The notes: generated by a model not told the origin, from the letters alone. A stretch of DNA of 6,879 nucleotides from Acidobacteriota bacterium (GCA_021823305.1 JAKAOE010000099.1:1-6879); one strand, 5' to 3'. Positions 1 through 6,037 are shown, counted from the first letter of the stretch. Numbers and translations are program-made.

Positions 1-103
1 TCGCGCTGCTTACCTGGACGGGCTGCGGCAGGCGTATCACACCCAACCGAACGGTAAGCTGCTGTTTCCCTTCCGGCGGCGTTTCGTGATGGCGCGTCGT
101 TAG
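1..103 (+). CDS. C-terminal end of a probable SAM-dependent methyltransferase (partial)
   Basis: Only the last 33 codons are in the window, in the frame starting at base 2 and ending with TAG at 101-103. The visible tail reads YLDGLRQAY, then a short basic and polar stretch, then LLFPFRRRFVMARR. An aromatic/Leu helix followed by a Phe/Arg-rich final strand ending in V-A-R is how many small class I methyltransferases of the trans-aconitate 2-methyltransferase type end. This is pattern recognition on a short stretch; the SAM-binding motifs lie off the left edge, so the substrate cannot be assigned. The stop codon overlaps the stop of the opposing gene (TTAG at 100-103), so the two genes converge with no spacer and no visible terminator. 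Confidence 0.5.
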   Translation, partial: RAAYLDGLRQAYHTQPNGKLLFPFRRRFVMARR

Positions 104-387
104 GCCAGGCGCCGGCCGCAGTTGGCGCACCAGGCGGAGGGAGCGGGGGCGCCGCAACCGCAGCAGAACCGGCCGGAAGCCAAGCTCGGCTGGGCTACCG
201 GCGGATAGGAGGCGGCCGGCAGCCGCGGCCCGGGCTCGACCAGCGCCCACATCAGGGCAGCGAACCAGCCCACCACGGTCCAGCCGAGAAAGAAGTTGAC
301 CAGGAAGATGGGGACGAACGACGCCTTGTTGTGCGCCACGATGGTGGGCAGGAAGTACAACAGCAGTAAGGCGGCAAAGGTCAACAT
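100..387 (-). CDS. Superinfection-immunity-like small membrane protein with C-terminal zinc ribbon
   Basis: The protein is 95 aa from the chosen start. Residues 2-14 (LTFAALLLLYFLP) form the first membrane segment. The signature PTIVAHNK and a second segment around FLVNFFLGWTVVGWF and ALMWAL match the superinfection immunity family (T4 Imm-like, PF14373), in which the phage member blocks DNA entry of related phages. The role of chromosomal members is not established. A Pro/Ala-rich linker (about residues 52-72) leads to a tail with C75-x2-C78 and C87-x2-C90, each pair followed by Gly, which is the pattern of a small zinc ribbon. The frame stays open upstream to 480, but that would overlap tdh and add a stretch with no family resemblance. 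The ATG at 385-387 has a strong GGAGGG ribosome-binding site and starts directly at the family domain. Family identity is fairly sure; function is not. Confidence 0.8.
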   Translation of the reverse strand: MLTFAALLLLYFLPTIVAHNKASFVPIFLVNFFLGWTVVGWFAALMWALVEPGPRLPAASYPPVAQPSLASGRFCCGCGAPAPSAWCANCGRRLA

Positions 388-392
388 GACCA

Positions 393-398
393 CCCTCC
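393..398 (-). promoter_or_regulatory. Ribosome-binding site GGAGGG that fixes the start of the immunity-like gene
   Basis: Read on the minus strand, GGAGGG lies 5 bases before the ATG at 387. It is the best Shine-Dalgarno match on this strand here and is the main reason to prefer the 95-aa start over the longer open frame reaching 480. Confidence 0.6.
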
Positions 399-429
399 AG
401 ACAATCCCCTCCAGCTGAGCATACGCGTT

Positions 430-438
430 TGCTATTCT
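430..438 (+). promoter_or_regulatory. Possible extended -10 promoter element for the tdh operon
   Basis: TGCTATTCT fits the extended -10 form (TGn followed by TATTCT, against consensus TATAAT). No good -35 box is seen at the usual distance, which extended -10 promoters can tolerate. Transcription would begin near base 445. That would exclude the in-frame ATG at 440 and leave a leader of about 20 bases before the ATG at 464. It lies in the short gap between the divergent immunity-like and tdh genes. This is inference from motif only. Confidence 0.3.
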
Positions 439-463
439 GATGGTTCCGTCTATGGCCAATTCC

Positions 464-1492
464 ATGCGCGCCATCGTCAAGGCGGCCGCCGCGCCGGGGG
501 CCGTCTACCAGGAGGTCCCGATCCCGGTGATTGGTCCGCGGGACGTGCTGGTGAAGGTCCACACCGCCTCGATCTGCGGCACCGACCTGCACATCTTTGA
601 CTGGGACCCCTGGTCGCAGAGCCGCATCCATCCACCGCTGGTGTTCGGGCACGAGTTTTGCGGCCACATTGCGCGGCTGGGCGCGGAGGTCGCGGAGCTG
701 CGGGAAGGCGAACTGGTTTCGGCCGACATGCACGTGTTCTGCGGGCACTGCTACCAGTGCCGCAGCGGCGAGGCGCACATCTGCCAGAACGTGAAGATCC
801 TGGGGGTGGACGGGCCGGGCTGCTTTGCCGAGTACGTGCGCATTCCGGCGGCCAATATCGTACCGCTGGGGGAGGGGATTTCGACCGACTACGGCGCGAT
901 CCTCGACCCATTGGGCAACGCGGTGCACACGGTGCTGGCGGGGCCGGTAGCCGGGCGCAGCGTGGCGGTGGTGGGCTGTGGGCCGATCGGATTGATGTCC
1001 ATCGCGGTGGCGCGGGCGTGCGGCGCCGGCCCGGTGATCGCCAGCGAAGTCAACGCCCACCGCCGCGGGCTGGCGGAGACGATGGGGGCGGATGTGGTGC
1101 TCGATCCCACCACGGAGGATGTGGCGGCGCGGGCGCGGGCGCTCACGCCCGGCGGCGGAGTGGATGCGGCGCTGGAGTTCAGCGGCCATCCCGACGGCAT
1201 CCGGGCGGCGTTTCACCTGGCCCGGCCGGGCGGGCGCGTCAGCCTGCTGGGCATTCCCGCGCGCCCGGTCGAGCTCGACCTGACGCGCGACATCATCTTC
1301 AAGGGGCTGACGGTGCAGGGCATCAACGGCCGCCGCCTGTTCGACACCTGGCACCAGATGCTCGGCCTGCTGCGCGAAAAGCGGCTGGCGCTGGAGCCGC
1401 TATTCACCGACCGCCTGCCGCTGCGCGACTTCGCCCTGGGAGTGGAGCGGCTGCGCCAGGGCAAGGCGGCCAAAGTGCTGCTGACCCCCTAG
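464..1492 (+). CDS. tdh: L-threonine 3-dehydrogenase
   Basis: NAD-dependent, zinc-containing medium-chain dehydrogenase that oxidises L-threonine to 2-amino-3-ketobutyrate in the cytosol. With the start at 464 the protein is 342 aa, against 341 in E. coli as I recall it. The key residues also fall at the E. coli numbers: catalytic zinc ligand C38 (ICGTDLH), H63-E64 (GHE), and structural-zinc cysteines C93, C96, C99 and C107. A Rossmann glycine motif follows (VVGCGPIGLM), and GINGRRLFDTW matches the TDH-specific region. In-frame ATGs at 440 and 452 would add 8 or 4 residues. None of the three has a clear Shine-Dalgarno site, so the 464 start rests on family length, residue numbering and the possible -10 element at 430-438. 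kbl follows after 23 bases and takes the unstable product. Identification is very secure. Confidence 0.93.
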   Translation: MRAIVKAAAAPGAVYQEVPIPVIGPRDVLVKVHTASICGTDLHIFDWDPWSQSRIHPPLVFGHEFCGHIARLGAEVAELREGELVSADMHVFCGHCYQCRSGEAHICQNVKILGVDGPGCFAEYVRIPAANIVPLGEGISTDYGAILDPLGNAVHTVLAGPVAGRSVAVVGCGPIGLMSIAVARACGAGPVIASEVNAHRRGLAETMGADVVLDPTTEDVAARARALTPGGGVDAALEFSGHPDGIRAAFHLARPGGRVSLLGIPARPVELDLTRDIIFKGLTVQGINGRRLFDTWHQMLGLLREKRLALEPLFTDRLPLRDFALGVERLRQGKAAKVLLTP

Positions 1493-1515
1493 CCAAGAGA
1501 GGAGCGAGCGCGGGC

Positions 1516-2700
1516 ATGCCGCGTCCACAACTGCAATACCTGACCGACGAACTGCAGCAACTGGAACAGAAGGGGCTGCGCACTAAGCTGCGCGTGCTGC
1601 GCGGCGAACAGTTGCCGGTGGCGGAGTTCGATGGCCGCCGGGTGATCAACCTGAGCTCGAACAACTATCTCGGGCTGTGCACCCATCCGCGGCTGCGCGA
1701 GGCGGCGCTGGCGGCAACGCGCGCGCTGGGCGTGGGCTCGGGCGCGGTGCGCACCATCAGCGGCACGATGGCGATCCATATGGAGCTGGAGGAGCACATC
1801 GCGCGCTTCAAGCACACCGAAGCCTCGGTGGTCTTCCAGAGCGGCTTCACCGCCAACTCGGGCACGGTGGGCGCGATCATGGGGCGCAGCGACTTCATCG
1901 TCAGCGACGCGCTCAACCACGCCAGCATCATTGACGGGGCGCGGCTGTCGCGCGCGACGATCAAGGTGTTTCCGCACAAGGACTGCAACGCGGCGGAGGC
2001 CATCCTCCAGGAGCTGGCGCCGCAGCCGGGGCGCAAGCTGCTGATCACCGACGGGGTGTTCAGCATGGACGGCGACATCGCGCCGCTGCCCGAGCTGGCG
2101 GGGCTGGCGGAGAAGTATGGCGCGGTGATGATGGTGGACGACGCGCACGCCTCGGGCGTGCTGGGGAAGAACGGGCGCGGCACGGTGGATCACTTCGGCC
2201 TGCACGGACGGGTGGACGTGCAGGTGGGCACGTTGTCGAAGGCGATCGGGGCGTTGGGCGGTTACGTCGCCGGCGGGGCGAACCTGATCGAGTTCCTGCA
2301 CCTGCGCGGGCGGCCGTTCCTGTTCTCGACCTCGCACCCGCCGTCGGTGGCGGCGAGCTGCCTGGAGGCGTTCAAGGTGCTGGAGGAGGAACCGGAACGG
2401 ATTGAGCGGCTGTGGTCGAACACGCGTTTCTTCAAGCAGGGCTTGAAGAAGCTGGGCTTCGACACCGGGATGAGCGAGACGCCAATTACGCCGATCATGA
2501 TCGGCGACGGGCGGCGCACGATGGAGTTTTCGCGCGCCGTGTTCCAGGCGGGGGTGTTCGCCACCGGCATCGCCTACCCGACCGTGCCGGAGGGCAAGGC
2601 GCGGCTGCGGACGATCGTGACCGCGACGCACACGGAGGCGGAGCTGAGCGAGGCGCTGGCGATCCTGGAGCGGGTGGGCAAGGCGCAGGGGCTGATCTAA
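1516..2700 (+). CDS. kbl: 2-amino-3-ketobutyrate CoA ligase (glycine C-acetyltransferase)
   Basis: PLP-dependent fold-type I enzyme of the alpha-oxoamine synthase family. It cleaves 2-amino-3-ketobutyrate with CoA to glycine and acetyl-CoA, completing the threonine degradation begun by Tdh. The protein is 394 aa, close to the usual length of about 398. The N-terminal region has the family signature SSNNYLGL. The motif MVDDAHASG carries D208 and H211, which contact the PLP ring, and GTLSKAIGALGG carries the Schiff-base lysine K242. The FSTSHPP and R-TIVTATHT segments near the C-terminus also fit Kbl rather than BioF or HemA, as does the tdh neighbour. The ATG at 1516 has AGGAG at 1500-1504, 11 bases away, which is somewhat long. 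The frame remains open far upstream through tdh, but that stretch is a shadow. Very secure. Confidence 0.95.
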   Translation: MPRPQLQYLTDELQQLEQKGLRTKLRVLRGEQLPVAEFDGRRVINLSSNNYLGLCTHPRLREAALAATRALGVGSGAVRTISGTMAIHMELEEHIARFKHTEASVVFQSGFTANSGTVGAIMGRSDFIVSDALNHASIIDGARLSRATIKVFPHKDCNAAEAILQELAPQPGRKLLITDGVFSMDGDIAPLPELAGLAEKYGAVMMVDDAHASGVLGKNGRGTVDHFGLHGRVDVQVGTLSKAIGALGGYVAGGANLIEFLHLRGRPFLFSTSHPPSVAASCLEAFKVLEEEPERIERLWSNTRFFKQGLKKLGFDTGMSETPITPIMIGDGRRTMEFSRAVFQAGVFATGIAYPTVPEGKARLRTIVTATHTEAELSEALAILERVGKAQGLI

Positions 2701-2750
2701 GGCAGGTTCGGTTTGCAACTTTTTCCGCGCTCGCGGCTCCATTAATCTTT

Positions 2751-3515
2751 ATGGCCACTGCCAACATCAGCGTGGTGTACGCCTTCGCGGCCGGCCTGTT
2801 GTCGTTCCTCTCCCCCTGCGTGCTGCCGCTGGTGCCGGGCTACGTGTCGCTATTGTCGGGCACGGTGGCGGAGAGCCTGCCGGGGGGCGAGGGCGGCGGC
2901 GAGGGCGCGGCGGCGCGGATGGCGCCGGCGCGCGGCGCGCTGCTGAGCAACTCGATCTTCTTTATTGTCGGGTTCTCGGTGGTCTTCATCGCGCTGGGCG
3001 CCACGGCCACCTCGGTGGGGCAGACGCTGCGCGAGCACCAGGCGCTGTTCAGCCAGATCGGCGGGCTGATCGTCATCCTCTTCGGCCTGCACCTGCTGGG
3101 GGTGATCCGCATCGGCGCGCTCTACGGCGACAAGCGGGTGCATCGCAAGATCGGCGTGACCGGCGGGGTGGGGGCGTTTTTGGTGGGCTTCACCTTCGCC
3201 TTTGGCTGGACGCCGTGCATCGGGCCGATGCTGGCCACGATTCTGCTGCTGGCGGCCAACGAGGGCACGGTGGGGCACGGTATTTTCCTGCTGGCGATCT
3301 ATTCCGCCGGGCTTGCGGTGCCATTCCTGCTCACCACGCTGGCGATTGACCGCTTTGCCACGTTCTACAAGGGATTTCGCCGCCATCTGCACACAGTGGA
3401 ACGGGTATCGGGGGTGCTGCTGCTGCTGATCGGCTTCCTGCTGCTGACGCACCGCTTCACGGCCATTTCCGCCTACTTGGCGCGGATTCCATTCTTCAAT
3501 AAGCTATTGCTATAA
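2751..3515 (+). CDS. ccdA: CcdA-type membrane thiol-electron transporter (DsbD beta domain homologue)
   Basis: Polytopic inner-membrane protein of the CcdA/DsbD transmembrane family, which passes electrons from cytoplasmic thioredoxin across the membrane to extracytoplasmic thioredoxin-like proteins. It is 254 aa with about six membrane segments (roughly residues 8-30, 66-90, 99-120, 139-169, 174-195 and 212-232). The two redox cysteines sit in the expected proline-flanked motifs: C23 in SFLSPCVLPLVPGY and C156 in FGWTPCIGPM. The loop after segment 1 (about 41-62) is unusually Gly/Glu/Ala-rich. No Shine-Dalgarno site precedes ATG 2751. It is nevertheless the only ATG, GTG or TTG in frame between the kbl stop and the first membrane segment. 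The next gene, encoding a TlpA-like thioredoxin, is its probable partner. Cytochrome c maturation or periplasmic disulfide reduction are both possible roles. Confidence 0.9.
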   Translation: MATANISVVYAFAAGLLSFLSPCVLPLVPGYVSLLSGTVAESLPGGEGGGEGAAARMAPARGALLSNSIFFIVGFSVVFIALGATATSVGQTLREHQALFSQIGGLIVILFGLHLLGVIRIGALYGDKRVHRKIGVTGGVGAFLVGFTFAFGWTPCIGPMLATILLLAANEGTVGHGIFLLAIYSAGLAVPFLLTTLAIDRFATFYKGFRRHLHTVERVSGVLLLLIGFLLLTHRFTAISAYLARIPFFNKLLL

Positions 3516-3519
3516 GGAG
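3514..3519 (+). promoter_or_regulatory. Strong ribosome-binding site AAGGAG overlapping the ccdA stop codon
   Basis: AAGGAG lies 8 bases before the ATG at 3528, and its first two bases are the last two of the ccdA TAA. This is the best Shine-Dalgarno site on the plus strand of the window. It ties translation of the thioredoxin gene to the end of ccdA. Confidence 0.75.
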
Positions 3520-3527
3520 TTGTACCT

Positions 3528-4106
3528 ATGCCCACGGCGATGTCGCCCAAAAATTCGGCCTGGAACTGGATCCTGATCGGCGTGGTGCTGATCGGCGGGC
3601 TGATTTATCTCGCCATCAGCCGCAGAGACGCGGTCGCGGCGATGCCGCAGCCCAGCGGCGGCGTCGGCAACGCCATTCTCGAGGCGGGCAACGTGATTGG
3701 GCGCACCGCTCCCAACTGGACGCTGACCGACGTCAACGGCCACCCGGTCAGCCTGGCGCAGTTCGCCGGCCGGCCGGTGGTGATGGACTTCTGGGCCACT
3801 TGGTGCGGCCCCTGTCAGGTGGAGCTGCCGTGGTGGAAGCAACTGCAGGCGCAGTACCGCGCCCAGGGCTTGCAGATCATCGGGGTGTCGGAAGACAACA
3901 GCTTGGCGGACGTCAAAAGCTACCTGCTGAAACACCCGCTCAACTACGAGATCGTTTGGGATAACCAGCAGCTGGAGCACACCTATGGCATTCCGTACGG
4001 GCTGCCGACGACGCTGTTCATCAACCGCCAGGGCAAAATCACCGAGCGGGTAATGGGGCTGGAAGGCAAACCGGAGCTGGATCGTGCGATTCGCGCCATT
4101 CTCTAA
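3528..4106 (+). CDS. Membrane-anchored TlpA/ResA-like thioredoxin
   Basis: 192-aa thiol-disulfide oxidoreductase with one N-terminal membrane anchor (about residues 13-31, WNWILIGVVLIGGLIYLAI) and an extracytoplasmic thioredoxin fold. The TlpA/AhpC-TSA-like start of the domain is seen at APNWTLTDVNG (61-71). The active site is WCGPC with C93 and C96, and the cis-proline is P160 in GLPTTLFI. The GVSED segment near 119-123 and the insert before the cis-Pro are typical of TlpA and ResA. It probably receives electrons from the CcdA encoded just upstream and reduces secreted substrates such as apocytochrome c or other disulfide proteins. The substrate cannot be told from sequence. The start is fixed by a strong AAGGAG. 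The gene ends inside the next one (23-base overlap), which indicates coupled translation. Confidence 0.9.
   Translation: MPTAMSPKNSAWNWILIGVVLIGGLIYLAISRRDAVAAMPQPSGGVGNAILEAGNVIGRTAPNWTLTDVNGHPVSLAQFAGRPVVMDFWATWCGPCQVELPWWKQLQAQYRAQGLQIIGVSEDNSLADVKSYLLKHPLNYEIVWDNQQLEHTYGIPYGLPTTLFINRQGKITERVMGLEGKPELDRAIRAIL
4073..4076 (+). promoter_or_regulatory. Ribosome-binding site GGAG supporting the GTG start of the DsbD-alpha-like gene
   Basis: GGAG lies 7 bases before the GTG at 4084, inside the end of the thioredoxin gene. Its spacing and the signal peptide that follows immediately support this GTG as the true start. Confidence 0.5.
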
Positions 4107-4557
4107 AGCGCTGGCGGCGGTGTTGGCGCTGGCGGGGTTCGCCTTCGGGCAGGTGTCGGCCGGGGTGGCGCACCTGCAGCCGCCGGCGACGGTGCACGCG
4201 CGCGCCCATGCGACGGCGACCGCAGTATTCCAGATTAGTGTGGACGCCGGCTATCACATCCAGTCCAACCACCCCAAGCTGGACTACCTGATCCCGACCC
4301 GGCTGACGATCGAGCCGGCTGGCGGCGTGCATGCCACGCGCGTGGCTTGGCCCAAGGCGCAGAACCATACGTTCAGCTTCTCGCCGGGCCAGCCGCTGGC
4401 GGTGTTTGAAGGCCGCTTCGCGGTGCCGGTGACGCTGGCGACAGGCGCGGCCGGGATGCAGGTGCTGCACGGATCATTTCGATACCAAGCCTGCAACGAC
4501 CAACTTTGCCGTCCCCCGGTGACACAGCCGTTCACCTTGGTGGTCGCCGTCCGCTGA
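4084..4557 (+). CDS. Secreted DsbD N-terminal (alpha) domain-like disulfide reductase
   Basis: 157-aa exported protein starting with GTG. Residues 1-26 form a signal peptide: basic start, hydrophobic core AALAAVLALAG-like, cleavage probably after the VSA at 24-26. No lipobox cysteine is seen. The mature part is a small beta-rich domain ending in FRYQACNDQLCRPP, with C137 and C142 as a C-x4-C pair. This matches the immunoglobulin-like DsbD alpha domain (PF11412-type), where the cysteine pair takes electrons from a thioredoxin-like donor and passes them to periplasmic substrates. In E. coli DsbD the pair is fused to the membrane and C-terminal thioredoxin domains. Here it is a free protein encoded directly behind the CcdA and TlpA-like genes, overlapping the latter by 23 bases. 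Family assignment is good; its direct partner is inferred from context. Confidence 0.85.
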   Translation: MRFAPFSKALAAVLALAGFAFGQVSAGVAHLQPPATVHARAHATATAVFQISVDAGYHIQSNHPKLDYLIPTRLTIEPAGGVHATRVAWPKAQNHTFSFSPGQPLAVFEGRFAVPVTLATGAAGMQVLHGSFRYQACNDQLCRPPVTQPFTLVVAVR

Positions 4558-4586
4558 ACTTCAGCAACTCTGCCTGACGGGCGCCG

Positions 4587-4604
4587 CATCCCTTGCGCGG
4601 GATG
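4587..4604 (+). repeat. Small hairpin enclosing the methyltransferase start region
   Basis: CATCCC (4587-4592) and GGGATG (4599-4604) form a perfect 6-bp stem with a TTGCGC loop. The 3' arm contains the ATG at 4602, and an alternative TTG start (4593) lies in the loop. In mRNA this could mask the start codon. There is no U-tract, so it is not a standard terminator. In DNA this rich in GC a 6-bp stem may be chance. Confidence 0.25.
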
Positions 4605-5384
4605 ACGGTATCGTTTGCCCTGAGCGCGCCGCGTTGCCACGATTTCCGGGGCTTTCTGGAGGCGTGGATCGAGCATAGCGGGGCGGTGTGCGTGGCCGAT
4701 CTGGGAGGCGGCGCCAATCCGCTGCTCAGCTCCGCCTATGTGGCGCGGCGCGGGCTGGAGTACACGGTGATTGACATTTCGCAGGCCGAGCTGGACAAGG
4801 GGCCGCGCGAGGTGCACAAGCTCTGCCTCAATTTGGGTGCGCGCGAGTTCCCTTGGGAGGACGAGCGGCCGCAGTTCGATCTGGTCTTCAGCCGGATGCT
4901 GGCCGAACACGTGCCCTGCGGGCAGACGTTTCACCGCAACGTGCGCCGGCTGCTGGCGCCGGGCGGGGTGGCGCTGCACTTCTTTCCGACGCTCTACTCG
5001 CTGCCGTTCGTGCTCAACAAGCTGGTTTCGGAGCGGCTATCGGACTGGCTGTTGCGCCGGCTGCAGCCGCGCGACCGCTTCCAGTTCTTGAAATTTCCGG
5101 CCTACTACTCCTGGTGCCGCGGGCCCAGCCGGCGGCAGTTGCAGCGCTTCGCCGGACTGGGCTACGAGGTGCTGGAGTATCGCGGCTACTTCGGCCACCC
5201 CTACTTCGAGGCCTATCCCGCGCTCGACCGGCTGGAGCGCCGCTTCGCCGAGCGGCTGCTGGCGCGGCCGCGGCCGCTGCTCACCAGCTACGCCTTCGTG
5301 GCGCTGCGCAAACCGGCGGCGATCGCGGTGGCGGCGGGCGAGCCCGCGCTCGCCGACCGCACCGCGCTGGCGCTCATGCGCTGA
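4602..5384 (+). CDS. Class I SAM-dependent methyltransferase
   Basis: 260-aa cytosolic protein with a Rossmann methyltransferase core. Motif I is VADLGGGANP (31-40). The acidic ribose-binding residue is D58 in YTVIDIS, the motif IV region is FDLVFSRMLAEHV, and the post-core strand is LLAPGGVALHFFPT. The rest carries KFPAYYSWCRGPS and EYRGYFGHPYF, a Tyr/Trp-rich pattern I associate with methyltransferases found near polysaccharide genes, though none is adjacent here. The substrate is unknown. The ATG at 4602 was chosen; a TTG at 4593 would add three residues. Neither has a good Shine-Dalgarno site. It lies 44 bases after the DsbD-alpha-like gene and may be cotranscribed with it. Its last 11 bases overlap the 3' end of the opposing vapC gene. 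Confidence 0.85.
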   Translation: MTVSFALSAPRCHDFRGFLEAWIEHSGAVCVADLGGGANPLLSSAYVARRGLEYTVIDISQAELDKGPREVHKLCLNLGAREFPWEDERPQFDLVFSRMLAEHVPCGQTFHRNVRRLLAPGGVALHFFPTLYSLPFVLNKLVSERLSDWLLRRLQPRDRFQFLKFPAYYSWCRGPSRRQLQRFAGLGYEVLEYRGYFGHPYFEAYPALDRLERRFAERLLARPRPLLTSYAFVALRKPAAIAVAAGEPALADRTALALMR

Positions 5385-5826
5385 GCGGGAGCACGGCGGC
5401 TTGTCCGCGCGCGCGCGCCAAGGCGTGCAGGGCGCGATCGAAAGTGACCAGGATGGCGCGGAGCTCTCCGGCAGAGGCCAACAGGAAGCAGTCGCCGATC
5501 GCTTTCGAGGCGCGCTGCGCCGCCAGCGGCTCGGTCGCCTGGCGGAACGCGGCTTCCAGGTGGCGAGGTTCGGGATAGTAGCTCACGCGGGGGTCCTCGA
5601 GCCAGCGATCGTAGGTTCTCCATGCCTCGCCCAACGTCAGGGTTTGCCCGGCCATCACGGCGGTGCTGGTGAGGAGTCGCAGCAGCCCGATCTGCGTATA
5701 GCGGGAAAAGAGCAGTTTGCGGCCCTTCGGCAACAGTTCCAGCCAACGCCAGGCATCGCCGCTGTGCACATGGCCGGCGTCGGTCAGCGCCAGCCAAACG
5801 TTCAAGTCAGGAAAGAACAAGCTCAT
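5374..5826 (-). CDS. vapC: VapC-type PIN-domain ribonuclease toxin
   Basis: 150-aa PIN-domain protein. VapC toxins cleave RNA, often tRNA or rRNA, with acidic residues that bind magnesium or manganese. Here D7 is in the N-terminal strand (FPDLNVWLAL), D112 in KAIGDCFLLA and D130 in LVTFDRAL, matching the first, third and fourth acidic positions of the fold. HVHSGDAWRWL and TQIGLLRLLT are typical of the VapC subgroup that often has TE-GF-R or TQ-GF-R in this place. The usual second acidic residue appears to be Q45 here. The start codon lies 20 bases inside the antitoxin gene, the classic coupled antitoxin-toxin order. Only a weak ribosome-binding site is seen. The 3' end overlaps the methyltransferase gene by 11 bases. 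The length is normal and the reading frame is intact. Confidence 0.9.
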   Translation of the reverse strand: MSLFFPDLNVWLALTDAGHVHSGDAWRWLELLPKGRKLLFSRYTQIGLLRLLTSTAVMAGQTLTLGEAWRTYDRWLEDPRVSYYPEPRHLEAAFRQATEPLAAQRASKAIGDCFLLASAGELRAILVTFDRALHALARARGQAAVLPLSA

Positions 5827-6037
5827 GCGGGTTCTCGTCGGCCGGATAGAGACGGCCGCGCTTGCCGGCGCGGCGGACGAGCGGCCCGGTCACCGGCCGG
5901 CCGGCGGCCGCGCCGGGATAGGCGAGCTCGATGGCAGTCAGGATGAGCGAACGCACGGACACGCCGGTGTGCTCCGCACGCTGCCGCAGCCGGTCGTGCA
6001 GCGGCTCCGGGATATCCACCGTCGTCCGCACCGCCAT
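5807..6037 (-). CDS. vapB: VapB-like ribbon-helix-helix antitoxin
   Basis: 76-aa protein. The N-terminus RTTVDIP is a typical RHH beta strand. It is followed by helix 1 (PEPLHDRLRQRAEHTG) and helix 2 (SVRSLILTAIELA), the DNA-binding dimer fold of many VapB antitoxins. The C-terminal half (about 45-76) is Gly/Pro/Arg-rich and ends in YPADENPHELVLS, which is probably the part that binds VapC. The ATG at 6037 is preferred because the protein then begins directly at the RHH strand; an ATG at 6055 would add six residues. No Shine-Dalgarno site precedes 6037, but a -10-like element ends 6 bases upstream, which suggests a leaderless mRNA. Autorepression through the inverted repeat over the start is likely by analogy with other vapBC pairs. 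Confidence 0.82.
   Translation of the reverse strand: MAVRTTVDIPEPLHDRLRQRAEHTGVSVRSLILTAIELAYPGAAAGRPVTGPLVRRAGKRGRLYPADENPHELVLS

Noticed and set aside
658..1515. Upstream extension of the kbl frame through tdh, which could look like a 680-residue fusion
   Set aside because: The extension is a low-complexity Gly/Arg/Ala translation in a shifted frame over the clearly real tdh gene, and kbl has its own start and ribosome-binding site at 1500-1518.
2725..2736. CCGC/GCGG hairpin as a terminator after kbl
   Set aside because: The stem is only 4 bp and no T-tract follows it.
1489..2742. Long minus-strand open frame of 417 codons opposite kbl
   Set aside because: It is an Arg/His/Gln-rich antisense shadow of kbl, common in GC-rich genes, with no recognisable domain.
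2712..2748. Promoter before ccdA using TTGCAA and TTAATC
   Set aside because: The spacing between the two boxes is about 23 bases, too long for a standard sigma-70 promoter, and a start just before the ATG is not supported.
2850..3452. Minus-strand open frame of 200 codons opposite ccdA
   Set aside because: Gln/His/Arg-rich shadow of a membrane protein gene; no domain and no ribosome-binding site.
4853..5578. Plus-strand frame running from the methyltransferase into vapC
   Set aside because: Ala/Arg-rich shadow in the wrong frame; the methyltransferase motifs and the PIN residues are in other frames.
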